From a bacterium (lineage in GTDB: Bacteria; Desulfobacterota; DSWW01): DNA of 64,000 nt. The position numbers and the translations under genes are program-made. Each line of letters starts with the position of its first letter. The stretch's first letter is position 1. The notes beneath the pieces were generated by a model. The model worked only from the letters and a program-made list of their open reading frames with translations. It had not been told where the DNA came from and did not search any database. Positions 10,254-18,865 of this stretch are shown in pieces. The stretch is from positions 62,001-126,000 of the forward strand of contig JANQFG010000277.1 in NCBI GenBank assembly GCA_028277985.1, given 5' to 3'.

Positions 10254-11440
10254 TGATTACCCAGACGACAACCGTGGCGGCCGAGTACGAGTCCACTGCG
10301 AAAGACGATTCCGTGAAGCTGAGCCTCGTGGTTCCCTGCTTCAACGAAGAAGACACCCTGGAGAAGTGCATCGCCCGGGTCAGGGAGATCGCGGATGGAT
10401 CCCTGTCGCTCGAGATCATCATCGTGGATGATTGTTCCACGGACCGGAGTCTTGCGATCGCCAAGGAGCTCGAGGCACGCTTCCCCGAGATTGTCGTGCT
10501 GAGGCATGAGAAGAACCAGGGAAAGGGCGCAGCCCTCCGGACGGGATTCAAGAAGGCGACAGGGGATTTCGTGGCCGTGCAGGATGCGGACCTGGAATAC
10601 GATCCGCAGGATCTGAAAAGGCTCGTGGTGCCCTTGAGGGAGGGCAAGGCGGACGTGGTGTTCGGGTCCCGGTTCTTTGCCACGGGCGTCCACAGAGTCC
10701 TCTATTTCTGGCATTCCCTGGGGAACCGCTTCCTGACCTTCCTCTCCAACATGCTCACCGACCTGAACCTCACCGACATGGAAACCTGCTACAAGGTGTT
10801 TCGGCGGGACGTGATTCAAGGGATCGAAATCCAGGAGAACCGATTCGGTTTCGAGCCCGAAATCGTGGCAAAGGTGGCCCAGTTGAGGCTTCGGATCTAT
10901 GAGATGGGCGTATCCTATTACGGGCGAACCTATGAAGAGGGAAAGAAGATCGGTGCCAAGGATGGGTTCCGGGCGATCTACTGCATCCTCCGATACAACA
11001 CGCACCGGGCGCCTCTGCCGATTCAGTTCCTATTCTACCTTCTGATCGGCGGCACGGCTGCGATTATCAACCTGCTCGTCTTCCTGGGATTGCTCTCCTC
11101 TGGGGCCGGTGTCAATCTCGCCGGGCCCGTCGCATTTATCGTCGCCGCGATTGTGAACTATCTCCTTTGCATCCTGATCCTGTTCAGGCACAGAGCCAGA
11201 TGGACGAGGCTGGGGGAGCAGGCTGTCTACTGGCTCGTGGTGGGCCTGGTCTGCCTCATCGATCTGGGGGCGACCCGGTCGCTCCTGGCCCTCGGGCTTG
11301 CGCCATGGTCCTCCAAGGCCCTGGCTTCCCTCATCGCAGTGATCCTGAACTTCGGTGGCAGGCGATTCTTTGTCTTTCCCGAGCCTTCCAGGGGCCCCTG
11401 GACGCCCCAGGAGCCCGGAGCCTCCCAGGAGAATTCGTAG
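10253..11440 (+). CDS. Family 2 glycosyltransferase (dolichol-phosphate-mannose synthase-like) fused to GtrA-like membrane domain
   Basis: 395 residues. Residues 22-250 form a GT2 domain of the DPM1/GtrB type: [16 protein letters not shown], then [12 protein letters not shown], then the metal-binding acidic motif [11 protein letters not shown]. Residues 258-375 hold four hydrophobic helices matching the GtrA-like family ([39 protein letters not shown]). Such proteins charge polyprenyl phosphate with a sugar and help flip it. That fits the upstream GT39-like gene, which would use the lipid-linked sugar; the two overlap by one base. A Gly/Pro-rich tail ends the protein. Confidence 0.88.
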   Translation: MITQTTTVAAEYESTAKDDSVKLSLVVPCFNEEDTLEKCIARVREIADGSLSLEIIIVDDCSTDRSLAIAKELEARFPEIVVLRHEKNQGKGAALRTGFKKATGDFVAVQDADLEYDPQDLKRLVVPLREGKADVVFGSRFFATGVHRVLYFWHSLGNRFLTFLSNMLTDLNLTDMETCYKVFRRDVIQGIEIQENRFGFEPEIVAKVAQLRLRIYEMGVSYYGRTYEEGKKIGAKDGFRAIYCILRYNTHRAPLPIQFLFYLLIGGTAAIINLLVFLGLLSSGAGVNLAGPVAFIVAAIVNYLLCILILFRHRARWTRLGEQAVYWLVVGLVCLIDLGATRSLLALGLAPWSSKALASLIAVILNFGGRRFFVFPEPSRGPWTPQEPGASQENS

Positions 11441-11485
11441 GAGGAGAGGGCCGAATTCTCGGATCCTCCTGAGAGAATTCGTAGG
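11429..11485. repeat. Direct and inverted GAATTC-centred repeats able to form two exclusive hairpins
   Basis: GAGAATTCGTAGG occurs twice in direct orientation (11429-11441 and 11473-11485), with an inverted copy CGAATTCTC between (11452-11460). The middle arm can pair perfectly over 9 bp with either flank. AGGAGGA/TCCTCCT (11439-11445, 11464-11470) gives a further 7-bp dyad. The first copy overlaps the end of the GT2/GtrA gene. No T-run follows, so it is not an obvious terminator. Function unknown. Confidence 0.5.
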
Positions 11486-11602
11486 TCAGAACTCCCGGTA
11501 GCGAAGCTCGCGTGACCGAGTGTCTTCGGATTGACTTGGGACGGAGGAGTCGCATACACTTCGACCCGAATTTGACCGATTTCACCCGGGCGGGTCATAC
11601 GG

Positions 11603-12190
11603 ATGGCGAAAGGCAAGAAGAAGAAAAAGAAGAAGGGTGCGCGCGGCAGGGCCATTGCGCTGATCGTGTTTCTCCTCGCAGCAGGGGCCCTCGTCTGGGG
11701 CAGGCACGAACTCCTGTGGGGGGCCAGGGCGTATCTTCTTGGCGAGATCGACTACTTCAGGCTGACGGGTCAGGCGGATTTGCCCTCTCCCTCAAAGAGC
11801 GGTCCACAGCCGGCCGAAGCCCTGGGAATACCGGACTACAAGAATGCCCTGCGGTTTCCGCATGAGGGTGAGACCCTCACCTGCTATCGTATGGTGGACT
11901 TCGGGAACCGGTTGGTCGTGTGCTCGGGACAGGGTCTCAAGAGGCCGGAGGCGATTCAAGACATTATCCAGAATCGCAGTATCACGGGCACGCTGGAGAG
12001 TCTCAAAAAGAGCTCGCTCGACCTCCCTTTGCGCCGCGTCTTCCAGAAGGAGGGGGGCATACGGCTTCGGGAAGATGCGTTCCTGCTGCTCGAGGACAGG
12101 CTTCCCGTGCCTCCCCCGGTCAGGCTGGGAATTCTCGCCTTCTGCATGATTCTTTGCTGCCTTTCCGCCTACAAGCTCATCAAACCATAA
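11603..12190 (+). CDS. Hypothetical membrane protein with lysine-rich N-terminus
   Basis: 195 residues, not recognised. The first 16 residues are strongly basic (MAKGKKKKKKKGARGR), followed by a helix at 17-36 (AIALIVFLLAAGALVWG). Residues 40-170 are probably outside the cytoplasm, and a second hydrophobic segment at about 174-192 ends in a short basic tail. No catalytic motif is visible. It follows the glycosyltransferase pair on the same strand after 162 bases, so it could belong to the same unit, but its own ribosome site is poor. The run of AAG/AAA codons at the start lowers confidence in the exact start. Confidence 0.6.
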   Translation: MAKGKKKKKKKGARGRAIALIVFLLAAGALVWGRHELLWGARAYLLGEIDYFRLTGQADLPSPSKSGPQPAEALGIPDYKNALRFPHEGETLTCYRMVDFGNRLVVCSGQGLKRPEAIQDIIQNRSITGTLESLKKSSLDLPLRRVFQKEGGIRLREDAFLLLEDRLPVPPPVRLGILAFCMILCCLSAYKLIKP

Positions 12191-12301
12191 GGGCAGGATG
12201 GTTCCGAGGGGGAACGGGTGGCAAAAATGTCCCCAATGCGTTAGAATTATTGTGTAACAGCGCTACTTTGGATCACTTACAGATTTGGGAGGACAAGCCT
12301 C

Positions 12302-12520
12302 ATGAGAGAGCAGGTTCAGAAGTCGCTTGACAAGATTCGACCCATGCTGCAGGCGGACGGTGGGGATGTGGAGCTGGTGGACGTGGAAGACGGGATTGTA
12401 AAGCTTCGTCTCCAGGGTGCGTGTGCAGGCTGTCCCGGTGCCCAGATGACCCTGAAGATGGGCGTCGAGCGGCAGCTCAAGCAGGACATTCCAGAGGTGA
12501 AGGCGGTCGAGGCGGTTTAG
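12302..12520 (+). CDS. NifU C-terminal domain-like iron-sulfur scaffold protein (Nfu type)
   Basis: 72 residues, the whole length being one NifU-C domain: [20 protein letters not shown], then the CxxC cluster-binding motif [18 protein letters not shown]. Such proteins hold and transfer 4Fe-4S clusters to apo-enzymes in the cytoplasm. GGGAGGA lies 8-14 bases before the ATG. The gene stands alone between the membrane protein and the nrdJ promoter. Many iron-sulfur enzymes are encoded in this window. Confidence 0.93.
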   Translation: MREQVQKSLDKIRPMLQADGGDVELVDVEDGIVKLRLQGACAGCPGAQMTLKMGVERQLKQDIPEVKAVEAV

Positions 12521-12527
12521 CCGAAAA

Positions 12528-12586
12528 CGATGAACCATCGAGGCCGCCCCATCCCGTCGACCACGGGAATGAGCAAGGGTGGCCTC
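12528..12586 (+). other. Structured interval: two consecutive stem-loops downstream of the NifU-like gene
   Basis: CGATG/CATCG (12528-12540) forms a 5-bp hairpin. It is followed by GAGGCCGCCC paired with GGGTGGCCTC (12540-12549 with 12577-12586; 10 pairs including one G-U), enclosing an inner CCCGT/ACGGG hairpin (12553-12567). A terminator lies about 25 bases further on. This may be a folded 3' end or a small RNA. It matches no riboswitch consensus I know. Confidence 0.4.
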
Positions 12587-12612
12587 CGGGCGATTGCCTG
12601 AAAGCCCTCGGT

Positions 12613-12648
12613 GAACCTCTGAGAGGTCCATTAGAGGGTCTTTTTTTG
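12613..12648 (+). terminator. Rho-independent terminator after the NifU-like gene
   Basis: GAACCTCT pairs with AGAGGGTC (7 of 8 pairs), immediately followed by seven T residues. An alternative inner hairpin ACCTC/GAGGT overlaps the left arm. It separates the NifU-like gene from the nrdJ promoter. Confidence 0.65.
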
Positions 12649-12671
12649 TTCAAATCCAATGGGTTAGATCA

Positions 12672-12700
12672 TTGACACACACCATATATTGTAGTTAAAT
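12672..12700 (+). promoter_or_regulatory. Sigma-70 type promoter of nrdJ
   Basis: TTGACA (12672-12677), a 17-base spacer, then TTAAAT (12695-12700). Predicted transcription start is near 12707, giving a leader of about 95 bases with a GC-rich fold before the GTG start. An 8-bp perfect inverted repeat, CACACACC/GGTGTGTG (12676-12683 and 12720-12727), brackets the -10 region and start site and could be a second operator. Confidence 0.7.
12679..12694 (+). promoter_or_regulatory. Candidate NrdR operator box in the nrdJ promoter spacer
   Basis: ACACCATATATTGTAG agrees at about 13 of 16 positions with the NrdR box consensus acaCwAtATaTwGtgt. It fills the spacer between -35 and -10, a position expected for repression when dATP is high. 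NrdR sites usually occur in pairs about three helical turns apart; I do not see a clear second box. Confidence 0.6.
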
Positions 12701-12802
12701 GGTGGGTGGCACTAAATAAGGTGTGTGCGATTGCGGCTTGGGGGTTGTCGCGTCGCCTTCGGCTCCTCGCAATGCCCGCACCCCCAGGGCAGGAGACACG
12801 CA

Positions 12803-15214
12803 GTGGGAACGGTGAGCCATCTGGACAAGGGCCGGGAGAAGGGAACCGACGATAGCCTGAAGAAGGACGGACAGGCTGAGTCGGTCCCTGGAGTGGGCGA
12901 GTCAGATAGCCTCCGGCTTAGCGAGAACGCCATTCGGGTCCTCGAGAAGAGATACCTGAAGAAGGATGACCAGGGGCGGACCATCGAGACGCCGGAAGAG
13001 ATGTTCCGACGCGTGGCCCATGCGGTGGCCCAGGCGGATCTCCTCTATGGCGAGGAGCCGGATGCCCGGGAAGTCGAGAATCGGTTCTTCCAGATGATGA
13101 CCCGTCTGGAGATGATGCCCAACTCGCCGACCCTGATGAATGCGGGCCGCGAGCTGGGCCAGCTTTCCGCCTGCTTCGTGCTCCCTGTGGGCGATTCGAT
13201 GGACAGCATCTTCGCGGCTGTCAAGGATACGGCCCTGATTCACAAGAGCGGGGGTGGGACCGGCTTCTCGTTCTCCCGGGTGCGGCCCAAGAACGACCAG
13301 GTGCTCTCCACCAAGGGGGTCTCGAGCGGACCGATTTCGTTCATGACCGTCTTCGATGCGGCGACCGAGACGATCAAACAGGGCGGCATGCGAAGGGGCG
13401 CGAACATGGGTGTCCTGTCGGTGGAGCATCCGGACATCCTGGAGTTCATCACCTGCAAGCAGGACAGCCACCGACTGAACAACTTCAACCTCTCGGTGGC
13501 TCTGACGGAATCCTTTATGGAGGCGGTGGAGGCGGACGAGACGTACGCGCTGACCAACCCGAGGACCGGGGAGGTGACGGGCCGCTTGAGTGCTTGCGAG
13601 GTCTTCGACCGGATCGTGGAGTCGGCGTGGCGGAACGGAGAGCCGGGTATCCTGTTCATGGACCGGATCAACCGGGACAACCCGACTCCCGCGCTCGGAA
13701 CCATCGAAAGCACGAACCCCTGCGGCGAGCAGCCGCTCCTGCCCTTCGAGTCCTGCAACCTCGGATCGTTGAACCTGGCCCGGGTGGTCGGGGAAGACGG
13801 GAAGATCGATTGGGCAAGGCTCGAGAAGAACGTCCGCTCGAGCGTTCACTTTCTGGACAACGTGATCGATGTGAACCGCTACCCCCTTGAACAGATCGCG
13901 CAGATGTCCAGGGCGAACCGAAAGATCGGGCTCGGGGTGATGGGCTTTGCCGACCTGCTGATTCGACTCGGTATCCCCTACGATTCCGAGGAGGCGATCG
14001 AAACGGGGGAGCGGGTCATGGAGTTCATTGCCCGGCAGGCGGTGCATTCGTCAGAGGATCTCGCAGAGAAGCGTGGGCCTTTTCCCCGGTTCGAGCAGAG
14101 CATCTTTTCGGACGGGTGCCGCACGCCCCGGAGAAACGCGACCACCACGACGATTGCCCCAACGGGTACGATCAGCCTGATCTCCGGCTGTTCCAGCGGT
14201 ATCGAACCCCTCTTCGCCGTTGCCTTCGTGCGGCACGTCCTGGATGACGAACGCCTCATCGAGATTCACCCCCTCTTCGAGGAGATCGCCCGGAGGGAAG
14301 GATTCTATTCGGAGGCGCTCATCGAGAAGATCCTTGCGACAGGCAGCGTCCGGGGCCTGGAGGAGGTGCCGGAGCACTGGAGAAGGGTCTTCGTGACCTC
14401 CCATGACATATCACCGGAATGGCACATCCGCATGCAGGCGGCTTTCCAGAAGCATACGGAGAATTCGGTTTCCAAGACCGTGAATTTTTCGGCCGGGGCC
14501 ACCCAGGAGGATGTGCGTGAGGCTTTCTGGCAGGCCTACCGGCTGGGATGCAAGGGTGTTACGATCTACCGCGACCAGAGCCGTGAGCATCAGGTTCTCA
14601 GGAAGGGTGTCGACCGAACCGCTGCCCCAGCAGGGCCCAAGGAGGAGTACGGGCCCGAGGAGGAATCGGGGTCGGAAGCCCGGTTGACGCCGCGTCCGAG
14701 GCCGGAGTTCATGCAGGGCATCACGAAGCGGATGGACACGAGTTGTGGGGCCTTGTACGTAACGATCAATTGGGACGAAACAGGACGGCCCTTCGAGGTC
14801 TTTACCTCCATGGGAAAGGCGGGCGGCTGCGCATCCAGCCAGTCGGAGGCGATCGGCAGGCTCGCCTCTCTGGCACTGCGGTCCGGGGTTGACCCGGGAC
14901 AGGTGGCGCGCCAGCTTCGGGGAATCAGCTGCCATCTTCCGCGAGGATTGGGAAAGAAGAGGATTTCTTCCTGCGCGGATGCGGTGGCCCAGGCGCTGCA
15001 GTTCTTTCTCAACGGCAACCCTCAAACCTTTGCCGGGCCGGCAGACGCCCCGGGGTCGTACCAGGGTCCCGAGGATTCGGCATACCTGGACATCTCTGAG
15101 AAGGACGCCGGGATACTATTTCTGAGAGGGGCGTGTCCGGACTGTCAGGGCCCTCTGGAGAGGGAGGGTGGCTGCGCCGTGTGCAGGAATTGTGGGTACT
15201 CGGACTGCCTGTAG
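12803..15214 (+). CDS. nrdJ: Adenosylcobalamin-dependent (class II) ribonucleoside-diphosphate reductase
   Basis: 803 residues from a GTG start. AGGAG lies 7 bases before this GTG; the earlier in-frame ATG has no ribosome site and falls inside the leader. The enzyme reduces ribonucleotides to deoxyribonucleotides using a radical generated from B12. The catalytic motif NPCGEQ is at 305-310 (thiyl Cys307, Glu309). The redox pair is Cys124 (LSACFVLP) and Cys318 (ESCNLGS); the 11-residue gap between Cys307 and Cys318 matches known class II enzymes. KSGGGTGFSFSRVRP and GGMRRGANMGVL are conserved barrel segments. The C-terminus carries a Cys-rich zinc-ribbon-like tail (CPDCQGPL, CAVCRNCG) that would pass reducing equivalents. 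No ATP-cone is evident at the N-terminus. Confidence 0.96.
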   Translation: MGTVSHLDKGREKGTDDSLKKDGQAESVPGVGESDSLRLSENAIRVLEKRYLKKDDQGRTIETPEEMFRRVAHAVAQADLLYGEEPDAREVENRFFQMMTRLEMMPNSPTLMNAGRELGQLSACFVLPVGDSMDSIFAAVKDTALIHKSGGGTGFSFSRVRPKNDQVLSTKGVSSGPISFMTVFDAATETIKQGGMRRGANMGVLSVEHPDILEFITCKQDSHRLNNFNLSVALTESFMEAVEADETYALTNPRTGEVTGRLSACEVFDRIVESAWRNGEPGILFMDRINRDNPTPALGTIESTNPCGEQPLLPFESCNLGSLNLARVVGEDGKIDWARLEKNVRSSVHFLDNVIDVNRYPLEQIAQMSRANRKIGLGVMGFADLLIRLGIPYDSEEAIETGERVMEFIARQAVHSSEDLAEKRGPFPRFEQSIFSDGCRTPRRNATTTTIAPTGTISLISGCSSGIEPLFAVAFVRHVLDDERLIEIHPLFEEIARREGFYSEALIEKILATGSVRGLEEVPEHWRRVFVTSHDISPEWHIRMQAAFQKHTENSVSKTVNFSAGATQEDVREAFWQAYRLGCKGVTIYRDQSREHQVLRKGVDRTAAPAGPKEEYGPEEESGSEARLTPRPRPEFMQGITKRMDTSCGALYVTINWDETGRPFEVFTSMGKAGGCASSQSEAIGRLASLALRSGVDPGQVARQLRGISCHLPRGLGKKRISSCADAVAQALQFFLNGNPQTFAGPADAPGSYQGPEDSAYLDISEKDAGILFLRGACPDCQGPLEREGGCAVCRNCGYSDCL

Positions 15215-15313
15215 AGGGTGTCGGCCGACCCGGGCCCTCCGGGTTTGCGGACTCCCCGTCTCCATGTCGTTTCGATCCTCGCGATGTACGCAATTTTGCT
15301 GTGTTTCTCTTTT

Positions 15314-15342
15314 TTGAAACCCCCAGTGATGTCGGTTATAAT
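15314..15342 (+). promoter_or_regulatory. Near-consensus sigma-70 promoter upstream of tmk
   Basis: TTGAAA (15314-15319), a 17-base spacer, then the perfect -10 TATAAT (15337-15342). The predicted start near 15349 lies about 85-130 bases before the possible tmk starts. It would drive tmk, holB, ricT and probably tatD. Confidence 0.75.
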
Positions 15343-15481
15343 CAGAAAATTGCGACCCGATCCGGTCGGATCGGTGCGCGTGGGACACACATCGGCCCGG
15401 AGCTGCTCGAGGTTTCCGGGACTTCGGGAAGGCATGGGAACAACCAAGGAGCGGTCGGAGAACCGGAAGGCCTTGCGCGGG

Positions 15482-16132
15482 ATGTTCGTTACCTTCGAGG
15501 GCATCGAGGGTTGCGGCAAGACGACCCACATGGGTCTCGCGGCCGAGCGGCTTGCAACCGAAGGCTATCCGGCAGTCACGACCCGGGAACCCGGGGGCAC
15601 GCGGATCGGCGAGCAGATCCGCGCTGTGCTGCTCTCGCCCGAGCACGGGAATATGGGCCCCATGGCCGAACTCCTCCTCTATGAGGCCGCCAGGGCCCAG
15701 TTGATCGCGGAACGTGTCCGGCCGGAGCTCGAGGCGGGCAACCTGGTGCTCTGTGACCGGTACTTCGATGCCACTACGGCCTACCAGGGTTACGGCCGGG
15801 GTTTGGACCTGGACCTCATCGAGCGCCTGAACGAGGTGGCAGGGCAGGGAATCGAGCCGGATCTGACCATCCTGTTGGACTGTACCGTGGAAACCGGATT
15901 CGACAGGATCAGGAGCAGGTACCGGAGCCGCGCGAAAACAGGCGACGCCGAGGGCCCGGACCGAATGGAGACGGAGGACAGCGCCTTCCACGGTCGGATA
16001 CGGAAGGGGTATTTGACCCTTGCGGAGAAGCACGGCCACAGGATTCGTCTCCTGGATGCGTCGGGGGAGGTCGAAGAAGTGCACGGCAAGGTGATGGATT
16101 GCCTGCATGAAGCCCTGAAGGGACGATCATAA
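15482..16132 (+). CDS. tmk: Thymidylate kinase
   Basis: 216 residues from MFVTFEGIEGCGKTTH. The P-loop (GIEGCGKTT) starts at residue 6, followed by REPGGTRIGEQIR and the substrate-site CDRYFDATTAYQGYG. The enzyme phosphorylates dTMP to dTDP. An alternative ATG at 15434 adds 16 residues (MGTTKERSEN...) with a GGAAGG very close to it. The shorter form matches the usual family length and has GGAAGG about 11 bases upstream. The gene lies just downstream of nrdJ, another dNTP gene, and 2 bases from holB. Confidence 0.93.
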   Translation: MFVTFEGIEGCGKTTHMGLAAERLATEGYPAVTTREPGGTRIGEQIRAVLLSPEHGNMGPMAELLLYEAARAQLIAERVRPELEAGNLVLCDRYFDATTAYQGYGRGLDLDLIERLNEVAGQGIEPDLTILLDCTVETGFDRIRSRYRSRAKTGDAEGPDRMETEDSAFHGRIRKGYLTLAEKHGHRIRLLDASGEVEEVHGKVMDCLHEALKGRS

Positions 16133-16134
16133 GA

Positions 16135-17157
16135 ATGCCCTTTGAAGAAATACTCGGTCAGGAACGGGCCAAACGCGTTCTGACGAGAGCACTCGCCCAG
16201 AACAAGATGCCTCATGCATACCTTTTCTACGGTGCGGAGGGCCTGGGCAGGTTCAAGACGGCCCTCGCCCTTGCCGAAGTATTGATGTGTAAGCAAGGGG
16301 AGGGGGATGCTTGTGGAGAATGCTCCACCTGCAAGCGGGTAGCCGGGGAGAAACACCCGGATCTGATCGTGGTCAGGCCGGAATCCCGAAAGGGAACCAA
16401 GGAGTGGATAATCGACCCCGATCTTGGTACGATCCGGATCGAGCAGATTCGGGAGTTCCAGAGATGGATTTCAGTGAGGAGCTTCGAGGGCGGATGGAAA
16501 ATCGGGATCTTCCTAGGGGCGGACAAGATGAACCAGGCTGCCTCGAATGCCTTGTTGAAGACCCTGGAGGAACCCCCTCCGTCAAGCCTCCTCGTGCTGG
16601 TGAGCCCCACGCGGGGACAGCTTTTGCCGACCATCGTTTCTCGATGTCAACCCGTGCATTTTGCCCCACTCCCACCCGAGGATCTGGAGGCATTCCTGTC
16701 GGAGCGGCTGGAACTCGCGGAGGAGGAACTGCCCCTGGTTTCGGCACTGTCAGGGGGTTGCCCCGGCAAAGCGCTTAAGATGGATCCCGAGTGGGTCACG
16801 GAGGTGAGGAGAGAGTGGCTCGACCGCCTACGAGCGTTCCTGGTGTCGGGGCCGCAAGCGGAGTTGACCGGCTTTGCCGAGGAGCTGGTCCAGTCGGAAC
16901 ATCTTCTTGATGTTCTGGATCTCTATGAGAGCTGGTACAGGGACCTTCTGGTGAGCAGAACCGACCAGCCGGAACGGATCATCAACCGAGACTACATGGA
17001 GGAGATCGCAGAGGCCTCTGAAGAACAAGAGCCGAAAGAGACGGTCTACAGAATCGAAGCCATTCGGCGGGCGAGGAGGGATTTTCTGGGACCGTTTCAT
17101 CTGAACAGGCACTCTGTGATGGAGGGCCTGCTCCTGAAGCTCTCTGGATATATATAG
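16135..17157 (+). CDS. holB: DNA polymerase III delta' subunit
   Basis: 340 residues. The clamp-loader fold is shown by ILGQERAKRVLTRAL, the P-loop-like GAEGLGRFKTAL with Arg in place of the usual Lys, four zinc-site cysteines (C in MCKQG, then CGEC and CKRV), NALLKTLEEPP and the SRCQPVHF sensor region. Delta' is a non-hydrolysing clamp-loader subunit, so a changed P-loop is tolerated. The order tmk-holB-ricT is a known bacterial arrangement. It starts 2 bases after tmk. Confidence 0.92.
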   Translation: MPFEEILGQERAKRVLTRALAQNKMPHAYLFYGAEGLGRFKTALALAEVLMCKQGEGDACGECSTCKRVAGEKHPDLIVVRPESRKGTKEWIIDPDLGTIRIEQIREFQRWISVRSFEGGWKIGIFLGADKMNQAASNALLKTLEEPPPSSLLVLVSPTRGQLLPTIVSRCQPVHFAPLPPEDLEAFLSERLELAEEELPLVSALSGGCPGKALKMDPEWVTEVRREWLDRLRAFLVSGPQAELTGFAEELVQSEHLLDVLDLYESWYRDLLVSRTDQPERIINRDYMEEIAEASEEQEPKETVYRIEAIRRARRDFLGPFHLNRHSVMEGLLLKLSGYI

Positions 17158-17170
17158 GAGAACACTTCCG

Positions 17171-18016
17171 ATGAACAAGAATCATCAACCGAACACCACA
17201 GACCCCACGGTCTATGAGATCGTGAATGTAAGGTTTGCAGATCTACCCAACACCTACAGCTACAACCGAAACCAACTCAACCTGAAGAACGGGGACGTCG
17301 TTGTCGCGGAGACGGATCGAGGCGACGGAGTGGGAACAGTCGTGATCGATGCCGTGGAGACTTGTTGTGCCGCGCCGCTGGAATCCTTGAAGAGGATTCT
17401 GCGGAAGGCAAGCCACAAGGATATCGAGAGGGAGGGCGAGCGCAAGGATCTGGAGAGGAGGGCCTATCAGCTCTGCTTGACCAAGGCGAGCGATCTCAAA
17501 CTGGAGATGAACCTGGTCACGGTGCAGTACTTCTTCGACAGGAGCAAGGCGATCTTCTACTTCACGGCGGACGGCAGGATCGATTTTCGGGAATTGGTCA
17601 AGAGCCTCGCCAAGTTGCTCAACACCCGGATCGAGATGCGACAGATCGGCGTTCGAGACAAGGCGCGGCTCGTCGGGGGGATCGGCTGTTGTGGGCGGGA
17701 GTTGTGCTGCCAAAGCTTCCTGCAGGATTTCGAACCGGTGTCCGTGCGGATGGCCAAGGACCAGAACCTGCCCCTGAACCCTTCGAAGATTTCCGGCGTT
17801 TGCGGCCGACTGATGTGCTGCCTGACGTTCGAGCATGCCACCTACAAGAAGATGAGCAAGGCCTTGCCCAAATGCGGGAAGAAGGTCCGTGTCGGATCGG
17901 AACGGGGCAAGGTGACCCGACAGAACCCCTTGGACGGAACGGTCACCGTGGAGCTGGAAGGTGGCAAGGAAGTCGAGGTGGGCCCCCACGAGTTCAAGCA
18001 CGATTCGGGGAACTGA
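17171..18016 (+). CDS. ricT: RicT/YaaT-like PSP1-domain protein
   Basis: 281 residues. The PSP1 C-terminal domain spans about 70-160. The diagnostic cysteine block follows (GGIGCCGRELCCQSF, then GVCGRLMCCLTFEH). In Bacillus, RicT (YaaT) works with RicA and RicF, binds iron-sulfur clusters and promotes RNase Y-dependent mRNA maturation. In proteobacteria the role is less defined. AGGAG lies 10 bases before the ATG, 13 bases after holB. The symbol is by homology only. Confidence 0.9.
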   Translation: MNKNHQPNTTDPTVYEIVNVRFADLPNTYSYNRNQLNLKNGDVVVAETDRGDGVGTVVIDAVETCCAAPLESLKRILRKASHKDIEREGERKDLERRAYQLCLTKASDLKLEMNLVTVQYFFDRSKAIFYFTADGRIDFRELVKSLAKLLNTRIEMRQIGVRDKARLVGGIGCCGRELCCQSFLQDFEPVSVRMAKDQNLPLNPSKISGVCGRLMCCLTFEHATYKKMSKALPKCGKKVRVGSERGKVTRQNPLDGTVTVELEGGKEVEVGPHEFKHDSGN

Positions 18017-18046
18017 GTGGCCGTCTAGCGCTTGAACGGAAGCAGC

Positions 18047-18865
18047 ATGACAACACCTAAAGCAATGCTGATCGATTCCCATGCCCATTTGGATGCAAGG
18101 GCTTTCGATCCCGACCGTCGTCAGGTGATCGAACGGGCCCGGGAAGCCGGGCTCGCCGCCGTGATCACCGTCGGCGTGGGAGAGACCCTTTCCGAGATCG
18201 AGGGGGCCGTGGCCCTGACAGACGAATGGGAAGGAATTTTCGCAACCGTCGGTGTCCATCCCCATGATGCCCAGAGGATAGAGCCTGCGTGGTACGGGCG
18301 GATCGAGGAACTGGCTCGGCACCCGAAGGTGGTCGGGATCGGCGAGACCGGGCTCGACTATCACTACATGCACTCTCCAAAGGAAGTCCAGCGGAATGCC
18401 TTCGAGCGATTCCTGCGGCTGGGACACGAGACGGGCCTCCCGGTGGTGGTGCACACACGTGAGGCGGACGAGGATACGCTTGCCCTTCTGCGGGACGCTG
18501 TGGAAGATCGGGGAGAGCCTCTCTGCGGGGTCGTTCACTGTTTTTCCGGTGACTATCCCCTGGCGAGGAACGTGCTCGACCTGGGCCTTCACATCTCCTT
18601 TACCGGGGTCATCACCTTTGCGAAAGCGGAGCCTCTTCGGGAGGTGCTGAAGAAGATCCCTCTCGAAAGGGTACTGCTCGAGACGGATTGCCCCTACCTC
18701 TCCCCTGTGCCCTTCCGAGGAAAAAGAAACGAGCCGGCCCGCGTGGTCCATGTGGCCGAGACGGTGGCCGAGGTCTACGGACGCCCGGTCGAAGAAGTCG
18801 CAAGGATGACGACCGATAACGTGGTACGTCTCTTCCGGCTTCCCGCAGGATTGCTGGAATCCTGA
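18047..18865 (+). CDS. tatD: TatD family metal-dependent deoxyribonuclease
   Basis: 272 residues. Metal-binding motifs in order: DSHAHLD near the start, GIGETGLDYHY, HTREADEDT, VHCFSGD and LLETDCPYLSP. The TIM-barrel amidohydrolase fold is a 3'-5' DNA/RNA exonuclease in characterised members. The ATG at MTTPKAM is preferred over a TTG five codons earlier. It is the last gene of the tmk-holB-ricT-tatD unit. Confidence 0.92.
   Translation: MTTPKAMLIDSHAHLDARAFDPDRRQVIERAREAGLAAVITVGVGETLSEIEGAVALTDEWEGIFATVGVHPHDAQRIEPAWYGRIEELARHPKVVGIGETGLDYHYMHSPKEVQRNAFERFLRLGHETGLPVVVHTREADEDTLALLRDAVEDRGEPLCGVVHCFSGDYPLARNVLDLGLHISFTGVITFAKAEPLREVLKKIPLERVLLETDCPYLSPVPFRGKRNEPARVVHVAETVAEVYGRPVEEVARMTTDNVVRLFRLPAGLLES

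Noticed and set aside
12725-12802. Upstream in-frame ATG extension of nrdJ
   Set aside because: No ribosome site, lies in the GC-rich leader, while AGGAG stands 7 bases before the GTG at 12803.
12728-12820. Possible cobalamin riboswitch in the nrdJ leader
   Set aside because: GGCAGGAGACACGC and GTGGGAACGG recall B12-box pieces but are in the wrong order and are explained by the ribosome site and start codon.
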